Source: Cryptomeria japonica (Eukaryota; Streptophyta; Pinopsida; Cupressales; Cupressaceae). Taken from it: a stretch of 64,000 nt of DNA. The DNA is taken from assembly GCF_030272615.1 (NCBI RefSeq), contig NC_081412.1, forward strand, positions 141,526,747 through 141,590,746. Direction: 5' to 3'. The notes below the pieces were generated by a model. The model saw nothing but the letters and a program-made list of their open reading frames with translations. It was not told the origin of the DNA and made no database searches. Both the position numbers and the translations under genes were made by a program. Positions within the stretch are counted from its first letter, which is position 1. Each line of letters opens with the position of its first letter. Positions 31,680 to 43,165 of the stretch are shown piece by piece.

Positions 31680-34600
31680 CTACTTAGCCAGGGATCCTCC
31701 CTCCTCAACTCTGAATCGATTGCTTTGGCTTGGACCAGAGTCTGCTATTGCTTTTGGGGTCACCCTTATAGGAAATCCCTGGTTTGGAATGGGGAAGGGA
31801 TCATATTCAATTCCATCCTGAGTACCCATTACTTCCCACCTGTTTATAAAAACCAGAAATAACTAATATCAGTTTCAAAGCTTTTTAGCTCAGAGAAAGG
31901 AGAATTCACCCATGGAAGAAACAAAATGTATCTAATAGTAGATCTGAGAAAAAAATTCGTGCCCTTTATTAGATTTATAGACACCAACTTGAAATGCACA
32001 AGATAGTATGATAAATTATCCATGGGTATGGTTATATACCTGTACTTGGTTGTGATATGATGCATTAGTATCAGGATCTCTGTGTGTGCCAGTTGATTTC
32101 CCGGGCAAGAATGGATTCCATTCCCAAAAGGTATGAAAGTGTTAGGTTTTGGAGGAACCTGCAATACAAATCAAATCAAGTTGATTGGATATTCAAAAGT
32201 CTTGGTCGAATGTATTATACAAATGTGATGTTGATTGCAATGAAGACTACTTTTTCATTAATAAATGATGTTATTAAAAGCATAAATTGTCTAATATTCG
32301 TTTCTATCTTTTTATACTTAGAATGTAATTTTATATCTATATTTTTATAAATTATGTATAAGATTATTTTATAAATAATAATCTAAACATTTAATCATTA
32401 AATAAATCCTTCAAGATGTCCAACATGAACAAACCTTAAATCTGGAAGGATCAAATCTGTAAGGATCTGGAAACCATTCTGGATTGTGATGGATGTTTCT
32501 GAACAGTGGCATTACCTTCCATCCCTTGGGAATGATGAAACCTGCCTTGTAGGTAAATCAATGAGAAAAGAACCCTCATCAGCCTTTGCAAATAGATTAG
32601 AACTCTGTTGAATTCATTGGGAAAATAAAATAGTTTTCAGATATTTAACCCCCACCTTTGTACTCAACATCTTCAACAGCTTCCCTGAATGTAAAGGATA
32701 TCACTGATGCTATTCTCATAGTCTCTTGAAGCACCTGGAAAGATTCATCCAGATTGACAGTGAAATATTAGTAATATTGAATCTTAAGGCTTGATTATGG
32801 CAAAGTTATAATATTCTGCTAAGCTATACAGACCCTGGTTGTAAGTGGCATTTTCTCGGTATCTGCAAGTATCAAGGAATGCTTGTTTTCCTTGTTTCGT
32901 TGAATGTTTTCTTGCTCTGCCTGCAAGGCATGCATTCAAGTTAGTTTGACATGAAATATCCTGCAGCTTTGGCAAAAGCAGAAAGTAAATTCTTGTCTTC
33001 CTAAGGTAGGTCAAAAGTGTGTGTGAAATACTGATGCAATAATAAATTATATGTTTTTTTTACAAACATTTTGAATTATTACTGTTGTTTGTTTTTTAAT
33101 TTGATTATGTAAGTTTTTAACATCAATATATTGTTTCAGATCATACTACATGATCTATCATTTAAATGTTAGAGGGCTTAAAGAGATGAGAAATAATCAT
33201 TGTTGCAGACTCAAATTGATTGAAAAAAAGAGAAAAGGGTGAGAGAGGAGAGGTGCGAGGAGTTGGAAAGGACAAAAAAGAAATCTCAATCAGCATTAGT
33301 CTCATGTATTGTGGAAATCTGATAATATTAATTTCAATCATTATCAATTGAAGATTGAAACAGAATGAAACTGAACAACGAATTGATGCTTAATCCTTTA
33401 TTCATTGACAGATATATTCTTATAATTATGAAATACTTCAACAAGATCTTATATTTATATTAAATAATATGACACTTAACTGTATTTGATGGACAGCAAA
33501 TTAAAGATTATTGATAATGAATTGACAACAAACTGAACTGATGACAACAAACTGGACACCTCATTCTACACTCACTAACAATTCACTCAACCACTTGTTT
33601 ATGTTAGAGTGTATATTCCAAAACTATTATGATGACTAGCAGTTGAAAACAATGGTTGTTGGATATAAGTCATATGCAGGGTGATGGGCTGATTAAAAAG
33701 GCATCAATAGCTTAGCTGTTAGAGCATTCCAACAGAAAATATATGTTCTTAGATTCAAGTCCTAACTGATCTGTATGGGTTGTAGTTTAACATGTGGTAT
33801 TAAACACGTGTTGGTATCAAACATTGAACTGATCAAAGAGATATTAATAATTCAGTTGGAAAAAGCGCTCCAATAATAAATAGATGATCTTAAATTTGAA
33901 TCCTGCCTGATTTATTTGAATAGTAGTTCAACGTATGACATAAAACCTAGACTAGAATCCCAAGCACCTGTAATATGACTTAAGAAGGTGTTGAACTTAA
34001 GAGGGTGTTGAACTAACAATTGACTAGACAAAGAAGAAAAGTAGTTCAATTGATAAACCACTCCACCCACAAATTAGTAGTTCTATTAATAGTTCTATAT
34101 GTTTGAAACCTAACTGATTCATACGAACTGTTGCTCAACAAATGTTCCATAAAGTACATATTTTAAGCTCACAAACCGTGACAGCCTCTAGAAGCGCAGG
34201 ATATTCTGTGAGGAATTTGATAAACCATGTCAAAACAGTAGCCGTTGTATGGTGAGCTGCAAAGAGCACGCCAATGACATTGTCAGTTATCTGCTCCTCG
34301 CTCAGACCCTCTCCTGTTTCTTCTCTGAACGCCATTAATGACTCCAACAGATCCTTGTGTGCCACATTATTGGCTCGTCTTTCAGCCATAATTTTTCTCA
34401 TTATCTCACTGAGCTTCTTCCTCGCCTGGAATTGAGAGCCAACAAGTTAAAACACAAAATCAACACACCCTAAGCATCTTACAAAGAAGGGAAAAGTGAA
34501 TAGATGCCTTGATAGATTTATTGAAACGAGTCCCAAAGAGATTGAGAGGCATTGAATTGTAACCCATCTCCAGAATATTGTAGTATTCGATGAGCTCTTT

Positions 34601-37268
34601 CTTATATGTTTCATCCAACTGACCGAATATGAAGCGAATTCCCACATCAAATGCATACTGCCCAATTCACAAATCTATGTTAGATGCACCATATTTTTCT
34701 GTAATAATTGAAGGATTATGCTATATATATATGTATATAAAGAAATGGAATGTTGGCCGTTGCCAGGCAGCACAAGAAATTTAAGTTGAGTGCATAAAGT
34801 AATTGAAATAAAATGGTAATTTTTTAGAGACTAATAGTTTGAAAAACTAAATCTTCTAACTTCAAGTCTACCACTAACAGCTATCGTCAATTTTATCAGA
34901 CATCCAATCTATTCACTATGATAATTTGATCTGAAACATTGATAATAAAAATTATACAACTCACCTTTTTCATCTCGTAAAAGGTAATTATGGTGCGGCC
35001 TTCGCATGTCTTCAAGATATTGAGGGCTATGTGGTGAATGTGGGGAACAACGGTGCGGATAGAACTGGGACCAATAGCAGACTGAACCAATTTTCTGACG
35101 CGTGCATGGTATTCTCCCTCATGGAAAAATAACGCATTCTGGCCCAGCAATCGCTCCTTGCTCGGAGGATATGTGGGCTTAAAAATTTGGGAGTTGTTGA
35201 CCAGTACAAATTTGCAAGCTTCTGGGCTTGCAATCATAATGCAAGGGCATCGTAGAAAATATGTTTTGAATATATCACCATACCTACAGTCATTACAAGT
35301 TTCCATCAATTGCAAAACCAAAATGACATTTACATAGCTATTCACCCCAAAAGACAACAAGTTCATCTGCTGAATTGCTGATTTAACAAAATAAAAATTG
35401 CTGTTACTGAATTATGTTAAGTTGTTCATCAGTTGAATCTTCAATATCATTGGCTAGCTACTATGAAAGTTGATATTGAATGCAAAAATCTTCTAGATGG
35501 ATCTTCTTCATCATTTTTTGAATTCTATAGTTTTTTATCATTTTGATAATGGATCAGAAAGTATGATTAAATATGTTGAAAAAAAATCTTCTACTCTTAC
35601 ACAATCTAATTCAAAAACAACAATATGAATTATGAAAACTTGATATCAATAATATAAAAAGAATATATCTTAAACTGTATAATGTTTTTTTTATCATATT
35701 TCATATGTATAAAAGGGCTTTCATAGTTCAAAACAACATCTAAAAATATGGTAAATCTGCACAAATTTGTTAAATAGCCATGATAATTTAAATTATTCAT
35801 ATTTATAAGATCCAAGATATAGAAAATCTTTTTGAAATTTTCATATTACAGTAATGATTCTTATTATTTAAAAATTCTTGAAATTATAATTTTAATCTAT
35901 TTTTATTACTTCAATAATATTATTTTTAACTTTAAAAATAAAACAATTCCAATCTTAATTTGATGATAAATTTTATGGACCATTATGTAAACAAAACAAA
36001 TACAATTTTTTCCTTACAGATCATATAGCGTAATCTCGAATCCTAAAGAAACTCTATACAATTTTACTTAATAAATTTTCAATATAACTGTTAATATTCC
36101 TTTCTAGCTTGACTACTACTATTCGTGAATAAGGAGCGGAACAATCATGTTGAATCTAGAGCTTTCTATTCGTCACTATGCAATACCTATCAAACAACTT
36201 CAAGATTTAGTTTACAGTTGATAGAGATGATTAGCCATATATATTATGGTTAGTTTTACAGACTATTATAAGTTATTAAAAAATGGACAGGTGAATTATC
36301 AAATCAATAGTTTCTTGTAGTAGATTTCTGGATAAGATCTTGTGTGAGTTTTTAGAGAAACATTGATCTAAAAACTCGCACACGATCTTATCCGGAAATC
36401 TACTACAAAAAATTCAATAGATTGTGGCAATCTTATATCACTAAGTCAACAGTTGCTTTTTTTTCCGCTATTTCAAAACATGGTCAGTAAATGTCCACGA
36501 AATCTCTTTGAGAAACTTTGTGTAATTTTCTAGTCCTCTTAATTTTAGTAATTAGTTTACTTTGCTATATTCCTCAATTATTTTTTCGAAGATGAGATAA
36601 CAAGATGAATCATTTAGTATGGTAAAAATAATGAGAAAAAATAATATTTAATAATTAAATGAGATAATAATAAGATGAATTAAATTCATGAGGTTTTCAC
36701 AGTTCATAATGATTAAGATTTTATTTCTAGATTTGATTACGTATGTTTTTTTGTTGCAAATGTTTGGAATCCAATTCTATGATCTATCATCAGGGTAGAT
36801 AGCTAAAGAATAGAAATGATGACAGATCATAGAGTTTGATTCAAAATGTTGGCAACAAAAAACATACATAATCAAATCCAGAAGCAAAATCTTGAACAAG
36901 ATTGAATCATTAAGTATGATCTGAAATAGTAAGAAAAAATAATATAGATAATAAAATATATAAAGATATGAACTAAAAGATTTGACAATGATAGAGAAAA
37001 CCCATACAGATATAACGCAAGTGAATCAAAATAAGCATACAAAACCAAAAAAAGAAAATGAAAGAAGAGATGAGCACCTCCTCTGTTTATCAGCGAAAAA
37101 GGTGTTTGGATTCTCAGAGTAAAAGTGGAATGTTTCTCCAATTAAGGGCCATCCCATGGAACCTGGTGGCAATCTTTTTCGTGAAAAGAATAGTGAATGA
37201 TGCCATAGTCTCAAGAGTAGATACACTCCCACAACTGTAAAGATTGCTAAGACAAAGAACATGATCAT
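31680..37268 (-). CDS. CYP707A-like: CYP707A-type cytochrome P450 (abscisate 8'-hydroxylase-like), nine exons, apparently intact
   Basis: Exons (minus): 37268-37078, 35283-34965, 34657-34508, 34425-34177, 32920-32834, 32734-32656, 32541-32435, 32158-32040, 31839-31680; they join in frame to 486 residues plus TAG. CYP707A enzymes (clan 85) hydroxylate abscisic acid at C-8', starting its breakdown, on the ER membrane. Visible features: N-terminal membrane segment (FFVLAIFTVVGVYLLL), PPGSMGWPLIGETF, KERLLGQNALFFHEG, ILEMGYNSMPLNLFGT, K-helix ETMR, RFDPSRF and heme loop FGNGIHSCPGNQ with the ligand Cys. The nine-exon layout equals that of angiosperm CYP707A genes. Odd points: the I-helix reads AAHHTTAT where CYP707A has A-A-R-D-T-T, so the acidic residue is His; and intron 3 needs a GC donor (AAG|GCATCT). 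Substrate is inferred from family only; a lineage-specific relative with another substrate is possible. Confidence 0.88.
36315..36408. repeat. Hairpin in P450 intron 1 (42-bp arms)
   Basis: Arms 36315-36356 and 36367-36408 pair with three mismatches around a 10-base loop. TCAATAG occurs on both sides (36304-36310, 36414-36420), so it may be a foldback MITE with a 7-bp target duplication. The transcript of the P450 gene would contain this hairpin. Confidence 0.8.
36715..36893. repeat. Second foldback element in P450 intron 1
   Basis: Arms of about 77 bp (36715-36792 and 36818-36893), starting aagattttatttctagattt and paired with its imperfect complement. MITE-like. Flanked by similar AT-rich stretches at 36610-36660 and 36905-36960. 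Confidence 0.7.
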
Positions 37269-37444
37269 TAAAGTTGGCCACTTGAAGAAAACTTATAAGA
37301 ATGATTCTATTCTCTTCACAAGATTGAAAGCACAAGACAACTGCAAAGTGGAAAATGTAAGGCGAGAGAGTACACAAAATGAAGAGTGAAAGATTAAACA
37401 AAGCAAGGAATACAAAATAATGAAATGGTTGTTCTTCATCTAGA

Positions 37445-37453
37445 AATATATAG
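37445..37453 (-). promoter_or_regulatory. Candidate TATA box of the P450 gene
   Basis: The minus strand reads cactATATATTtc, about 180 bases before the start codon at 37268. That leaves a plausible 5' UTR of about 150 bases. The duplicated promoter at 40190-40605 has this box degraded. Confidence 0.5.
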
Positions 37454-37699
37454 TGAGTGAGGGAGATGGGTTTCATGTACGTAGATTGAGAGCTTTTGGG
37501 CAGCAAATGAAATTGAGCTTAATTGACTTGTGAAAGCGAAAGGATTGGTATTTCAGTTGGATTTGTAGCATATTCTAGGATTGGTCTGTCATATGCTTCA
37601 AAGAAGAGGACCCATTTCGTACCCTTTAAATTTGTTCAACCACAAAATTGCCGTGGTCGGCGGTAATGTTGGATGTCGACTTTTTTGTTAGATTGATAA

Positions 37700-38184
37700 G
37701 GAAAGTAAGTGTTACCGTCCCTTAAAGCATGGTTGTTTCTTTATGGCAATGCAATCATCCCTTAATGATTTCTTTTGAATGATGGGGTGCATTTTGTTTA
37801 GAGGTCGTTCTCTTTATTTTGTTTCTATTATTGATTATAATTGTTCATTGGATCTAGTCTAAATGAAATTTGGGAGTTCTCTTTTAAGATGATGTATTTT
37901 TAAGGTATACTTTGTAGGGTAGACATTCGATAGAAATGTCATTTAGTTACACTTCTCAATTATATTGTAAGATGAGTTTGAACTTGATCTAATTGATACT
38001 TGTAAATTATTTTTTTTAAAGATAATACGTATTTTGAAGTATAATTGAAATATTTTTGTGTTTAAGATGTTAAAATCTATGAATTGACTATAGTTCCAAG
38101 TTACATTGCAAATCTTATTTAATGTAATGGAAATTATTCAAGTATGGGTTAGAAATTTAGGCACTATTTTATTCATTATAAATT
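37700..38184. other. P450 upstream region
   Basis: No gene. AT-rich, lying between the duplicated promoter segment and the MITE. Confidence 0.4.
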
Positions 38185-38481
38185 CATGGGGGCTTCACTG
38201 GCTAGGCAATATTATATCACGTGCATACATATTGGGGGGTTTAATATCCCAAAAAATAGGGTGCAATATATTGCCTATTGGTGAGTATAGGAGGTTTTTA
38301 ATTTCAACTATGAAAAAATACAATATTTGGTGAAAATAGGAGGCCTTTTGATTCGGGTTGTGTATTGGGAGGGGGTGACAAAAAAGGAGTTTAGGGCAAT
38401 ATTTTTCTAAAATGGGGGGATTCTTTAGTATTCCATGAATGCACGTGCTATAACTCAGGTTCACTAAGTGAAGCCTCCATG
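38185..38481. mobile_element. hAT-type MITE, copy 2 (297 bp)
   Basis: Same length and orientation as the copy at 27595-27891, with scattered differences. Termini catgggggcttcac and tgaagcctccatg. Flanks are TATAAATT (38177-38184) and TATAAACT (38482-38489), an 8-bp target duplication with one change. It lies about 0.9 kb upstream of the P450 start codon. Confidence 0.85.
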
Positions 38482-38957
38482 TATAAACTATCGTATAAAT
38501 AAATATAACCTCTATTATAACAACATAAAGAATAAAAAATTAAAACAAATCTTTTATCTTATTTATTTTTGCATAGTAATGTGACATATAGATTACTTTA
38601 TAAACTATTATGTTAAACTATGAACATTGCTATAATTAAAAGGAAGTTAGGTGCACATAAATAGCTTCCTACACCATTCTAATCAGGAGAGAGATGCAAA
38701 AATTATTTTAAAACCTTTAACTATTGCAACAAAAAAGAAAAATGCACTTACAAATTAATACAAACATTTAAAGCATTGCAAAAAGACCCACACTCCAAAC
38801 ATGCAACTCAATGTATTATTTAGTAATAAATAAATTACAATACAATTATAGAGCTTATTCTCTTCAAGATTTGTCACACTACAACAAGAACTTGGAATGT
38901 TTTCGGCAACAAAATAGTAGCTTAGGAAGTTTGATATAAATTAATACAAATCAATAC

Positions 38958-38960
<3 letters not shown>
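38482..38960. other. AT-rich spacer
   Basis: Nothing recognised. Confidence 0.4.

Positions 38961-38961
<1 letters not shown>

Positions 38962-39009
<48 letters not shown>
38962..39009. repeat. (AT)n microsatellite
   Basis: About 24 uninterrupted AT units. Confidence 0.95.
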
Positions 39010-39011
<2 letters not shown>

Positions 39012-39091
39012 ATTAATTAATGCTAGGAATCAAGGGTTGAGACACCCTAATCTTGAGAACATTCTCTCACTTGCAAAGACCTATCAAGAGT

Positions 39092-39660
39092 CTAGTTCAA
39101 TAAACTCCTCAAGGCCCCAAATCTCATAGAACTAGAACGCCATATAAATTTATTTGTGCTCCTTATCTTTGTTAATGCATCTACAATATTCATCAAAGTG
39201 TCAACTTTCTCCAACTTCACCTTTCCATCTTCTACATTATAACAAACAAAATGAAATTGTATATCAATATACTTTGTTTTATCATGGGAAGTAGAATTCA
39301 TTGCTAAGAAAATAAAACTTTGATTATCACAATAAATAATAATATCTCCTAGATCAAAACCACTATTAGAAATCTTTTTAATCAAAATGGATTTCTTACA
39401 AGCATTAATAGCTACCATGTACTCTACTTCTGTAGTGGCCAATGTGACTACACCCTACCACTTGCTCATCCAACTAATAGCAACACCAAAAATCATGAAA
39501 ATACATCCACAAGTGAATAGTTTGTTGTCCATGGCACTTGTCCAATCTAACTCCACACATCCATGAATACTAATTGAGTGTATAGGTCTAATATGATAAC
39601 CATGAAAACATAGAAAATACTTAAAAGTACCTTGTGAATACCTAAACACCCTCTTAACTA
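39092..39660 (-). pseudogene. Ty1/copia RNase H relic
   Basis: 39649-39455 reads MFRYSQGTFKYFLCFHG and ELDWTSAMDN (RT-RNase H junction and first RNase H strand). 39442-39092 reads ATTEVEYMVAINACKK (Glu), IIYCDNQSFIFLAMNS (Asp), SHDKTKYIDIQFHFV and DTLMNIVDALTKI. One stop separates the two parts. It is only the 3' end of pol; no LTR could be assigned. It lies between the MITE and the duplicated P450 5' region. Confidence 0.8.
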
Positions 39661-39729
39661 CAAGTTAATGTACTTCTCTGAGATTAATCATAAATCAACT
39701 TAAGATTCCCAATATTTGGATAATTTGGA

Positions 39730-40605
39730 TATTTGATGTTATTGAATTTGGTTAAGTTGTTCACCAATTGAATCCTCAATAATATTGGCTATCTCCTATG
39801 AAAGTTAAAATTGAATGCAAAAATCTTCTTGATGAATCTTCTTCATCTTTTCTGAATTCTTTAGCTTTCTAACAATGGATCATAGAGTGTGACTGAATAT
39901 GTTGATAAAAAAAATCTTACACAATTTAATCCAGAAATAACAATGATCAATAGTATAAATTATGAAAATTTGATATCAATAATGTAAAAAATATATATCT
40001 TGAACTGTTTAAAAGGAATTTCATAGTTCAAAATAACAAAACATAAAAAATATGATAAATTCTGTACAATTTTAAGAAATAAAGGACTTTGTGGTCATGA
40101 TAATTTAAATTATTCTTCTTTCTAAAAGACTCAAGATAGAAGAAATTTTTTTGAATCTTTTCTTATTATTTAAAAAATCTTAAAATTGTAAAGAATGTTC
40201 CTATTCTCTTCACAAGACAACTGCAAAATGGAAACTGTAAGGTGAGAGAGCACACAAAATGAAGAGTGAAAGATTAAAAAAAGGAATAATATAAAAATAA
40301 TGAAATTGTGCTTCTATATCCTCAAATGTATTAGTGTGGGAGATGGGTCTCATGTAAGTAGGTTTAGAAATATTGGGAAGCAAATAAAATTAAGCTTAAT
40401 TGACTTGTGAAAGCAATAGGATGGTATTTCAGTTGGGTTTCTAGCATGTTCTACATCCTTGCGTTGCGTAATTAAAATTTGATTGGTCTGTCATATGCTT
40501 CAAAGAAGAGGACCCATTTCGTACCCTTTGAATTTGTTCAACCACAAAATTGTCGTGGTCGACGGATAATGTTGGATGTCAACTTTTTGTCAGATACCAA
40601 TGCAA
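39730..40605 (-). pseudogene. Partial duplicate of the P450 5' region, exon 1 missing
   Basis: 40190-40605 matches the P450 upstream/5' UTR region (about 37290-37695), for example cttcaaagaagaggacccat and the ttcaaccacaaaattg stretch. 39730-40190 matches part of P450 intron 1 (about 35405-35900), for example gaatgcaaaaatcttct. The two blocks are in the same order and orientation as the gene, but exon 1 and most of intron 1 between them are gone. This looks like the remnant of a tandem duplicate whose downstream exons were lost or lie under inserted elements. Confidence 0.75.
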
Positions 40606-41454
40606 GAGAACTCACTACCCACAAGGTCTATACCAGTACATTGCAGGAGTTGGAGGAGCTAGTAGGTATAGGTAAACAATTGGATTCTCCCAATTTTTAT
40701 GTCCTTTGTGATCTTTACTGGTGGCATTCAGTTTTATCGACATGTATTTTTACATGGCAATTGGGGATGGAGTTGGCGAGATGAATAACATAGACCTCAT
40801 AGTGGGCATACAGTAATAGTCGATTTAAATGAAATTCATGGAATATATGGTATTATGGATGAAAACGCAGATAGATTGGTGACCAACAAATAGCCTTATC
40901 AACTAACGATCCAGTGTTTGATGGATTGGGTGAAGCAAATGATGAAGCAGTTTATGGTAGCAGTGGACCCACAAGTAGAGTCAGTTGTTTAAGCAAGACC
41001 AAATAGCAAGTCTCACAATACAATTTAAATGAATGGGATTGCAAAGAGGAGAACAATTCTAGAGAAGCTTGGAGGTCTCTCCTTTGTGCAGGAATGAGTA
41101 CCTACACAAATTTTTACAAACGTCACAGTTTATTAGATAATTTATATCAAAAGTTTTTGCCAAGAGTTCCATCAAAGTGGGGAAGGATGCATTGCACAAG
41201 TAAATATTTAGCTATAAAGGAAACATAACATAGATCCCCTGAAACCAAATATGGATGGAAAATGAAATGGAATTTCTGCTAGAAAAGGAGCACATAAACA
41301 TAGACAAACCATCTTCGGATACAGATGATAGATGGATGTTCTCTAGATGACTCCTTGATAGGAGATTGTATGAGATTTTCCTATAGTTTAAAGTAAGGGT
41401 TTATATTGATAATTGGTATACTGAACGGAATTAAATTCTTATACCTAAATAAAA
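40606..41454. other. Unassigned sequence
   Basis: No domain recognised. An open stretch at 40590-40790 (TSTLQELEELVGIGKQ) and one near 41260 (EMEFLLEKEHINIDKP) look protein-like but match nothing I know. They might belong to the kinase pseudogene that follows. Confidence 0.3.
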
Positions 41455-41830
41455 TCACTCACATTGATCTCAAGCCTCATAATGGTCTGCTAGATGTGCC
41501 TAATGATAATAAGGTAAATCTTGTTGATTTTGGGTCTTCTAGGCATGTTGATTGGCATGACACATACCTCTAAATCCATAAAATAATGGGCACAAAAGGC
41601 TATGGGGCTCCAGAGTAGTGTCTGAAATATAAACTCTCTTATAAACATGATGTTTATAGCTTTAGAATTGTTGTACTAGAGATTATTTTAGGGCAAAAGC
41701 ATGTTGATCAAGCAGGAGGTTACAACCAGTTCCAAATTCCAGGATATGTAAGGCACACGATAGAGATTGTTGTCCAGATTGTTGATAGCATGAGCTTGTA
41801 TGGTTGTCACTAATGTCAAACCCAGTTATC
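41455..41830 (+). pseudogene. Receptor-like protein kinase fragment
   Basis: One frame from 41460 gives HIDLKPHNGLLD (catalytic loop, with HRD changed to HID), VNLVDFGSSRHV (DFG), IMGTKGYGAPE (activation-segment end), and SYKHDVYSFRIVVLEIILGQ (subdomain IX). This is the C-lobe of a plant receptor-like kinase. Two in-frame stops (TAA after DTYL, TAG after GAPE) occur where CAA/CAG would restore the expected residue. N-lobe and ectodomain are not seen. Transcription or function is unlikely. Confidence 0.75.
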
Positions 41831-42345
41831 CAGATGGATGCTAGTCTGGAAATTTCTTTGTCAGACTTGGTTATCTGGATGGATGTTGGTCTAGATTTGC
41901 AGTTAATGTTTTTGGTGTTGGTTGTGTCCTCTTGTATAAATAGGGTGGTCTAGAATACTTTTGGTGCCCTCTAAAGATGTTGTTGATTGTATTGCAATTT
42001 AATGGATCATATTATTTTGGTTTGGATATGTGTTGGAAGATACATTGAGATGTTAATTTGGGTCTCACCATGGCATATGGAGATCCACATGGATTATTTT
42101 GCATCAGAAGAGGTTATATGGCTAACCGGTTATCATTTCTACAGGTTATGTTTTGTAATGCCCTTTGGAGTATGTGTTAGTGTGTGTGGATTGTTGGATC
42201 ATTCATGGAAGGATGTATTGTGATATGTTTTGGTTTTTTGTCTCCTGGAGTGGACCAATCTTAATATTTTAGACCTCTGAGTGGCTTATTTTGTGTAATA
42301 CTGCTTATTCTATCTTGGCTGACCCTTAATTAGGATTTCAATGTT
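41831..42345. other. Spacer left of copia element A
   Basis: No gene. A 25-30 bp phrase (ggttatctggatggatg-type) is repeated at about 41825 and 41870. A TATA-like tataaataggg occurs at 41936. It could be an old LTR end. Confidence 0.35.
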
Positions 42346-42350
42346 GTATC

Positions 42351-43155
42351 TGTTGGCCATTAGGTGGAATTGATTATGTGTTGCATTTATGTTTTGTCAT
42401 TGATGCCAACACTAGTTGTTTGGATGCTTTACCGCCACCCTTTTGGTCCTGGTAGGTTGAGTGGTTTTTGGTTAACTTGGATCCGGCATGATCTGGTAGG
42501 CTTTGGTATAGTTTGGTGATGGAATTGGCTTGTTCATAATAATCATGCTCATATTTGGTCAGTTGGTTTTGGTCAAGTGATTAGATGCTATCATGTTTTT
42601 CTAGAACCTTGGTTTCCGGTTTCGACGAGGGTTTCACCGACAGAGCTTTTGGTGGAGATCTTTGATGAATTGCATAAGTGGTGTTAGTGCAGCTTCTAGT
42701 GGAGTTTCATGATGTTGTTGATGATCATGTTCGAGACTTGGAAGATGAAGATCATTGTTGTAGCGTATGGACCTATACTTGGTCCCGATTGATCTAGGTT
42801 ATGGACCAGCTTTAATGTAACATGTGGATAGGACCTATTAATTTATTTTCGGGATGTATTATGTGTTGATATTATTTGTTTGGTCTTAGGCCGACATGGT
42901 TTTTAATTATGTAATTGGTTTATTTTCTGGTGGCCGACCTGATTGTTTATGGTCGAGGGTTTGTATATATAGATGTAAGATCTCATAGTAGATCATCATG
43001 GTTATTATTAGAGGTCATGATCAAGGAATATAATGTGCGAATAATGTAATATCATTCAGGCAGAGGAGTTGGTTGATCATTGGAGATCGATTTGGGTTTA
43101 TGTGAGAGGATTTAGTCCTCCAATATTGAGCTTAGCCAGAACTGTACTTAAGGAT
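42351..43155 (+). repeat. 5' LTR of copia A, truncated
   Basis: About 805 bp aligned with the first part of 54967-56191, for example ggtcttaggccgacatggtt and gatgtaagatctcat. Homology stops after gaactgtacttaagg. The last 420 bp or so present in the other LTR is missing. Confidence 0.85.
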
Positions 43156-43165
43156 TACTGCATCC

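Noticed and set aside
41936-41946. TATA box (tataaataggg) as a host promoter
   Set aside because: No gene follows; the next feature is the LTR of copia A. More likely part of an old LTR or chance.
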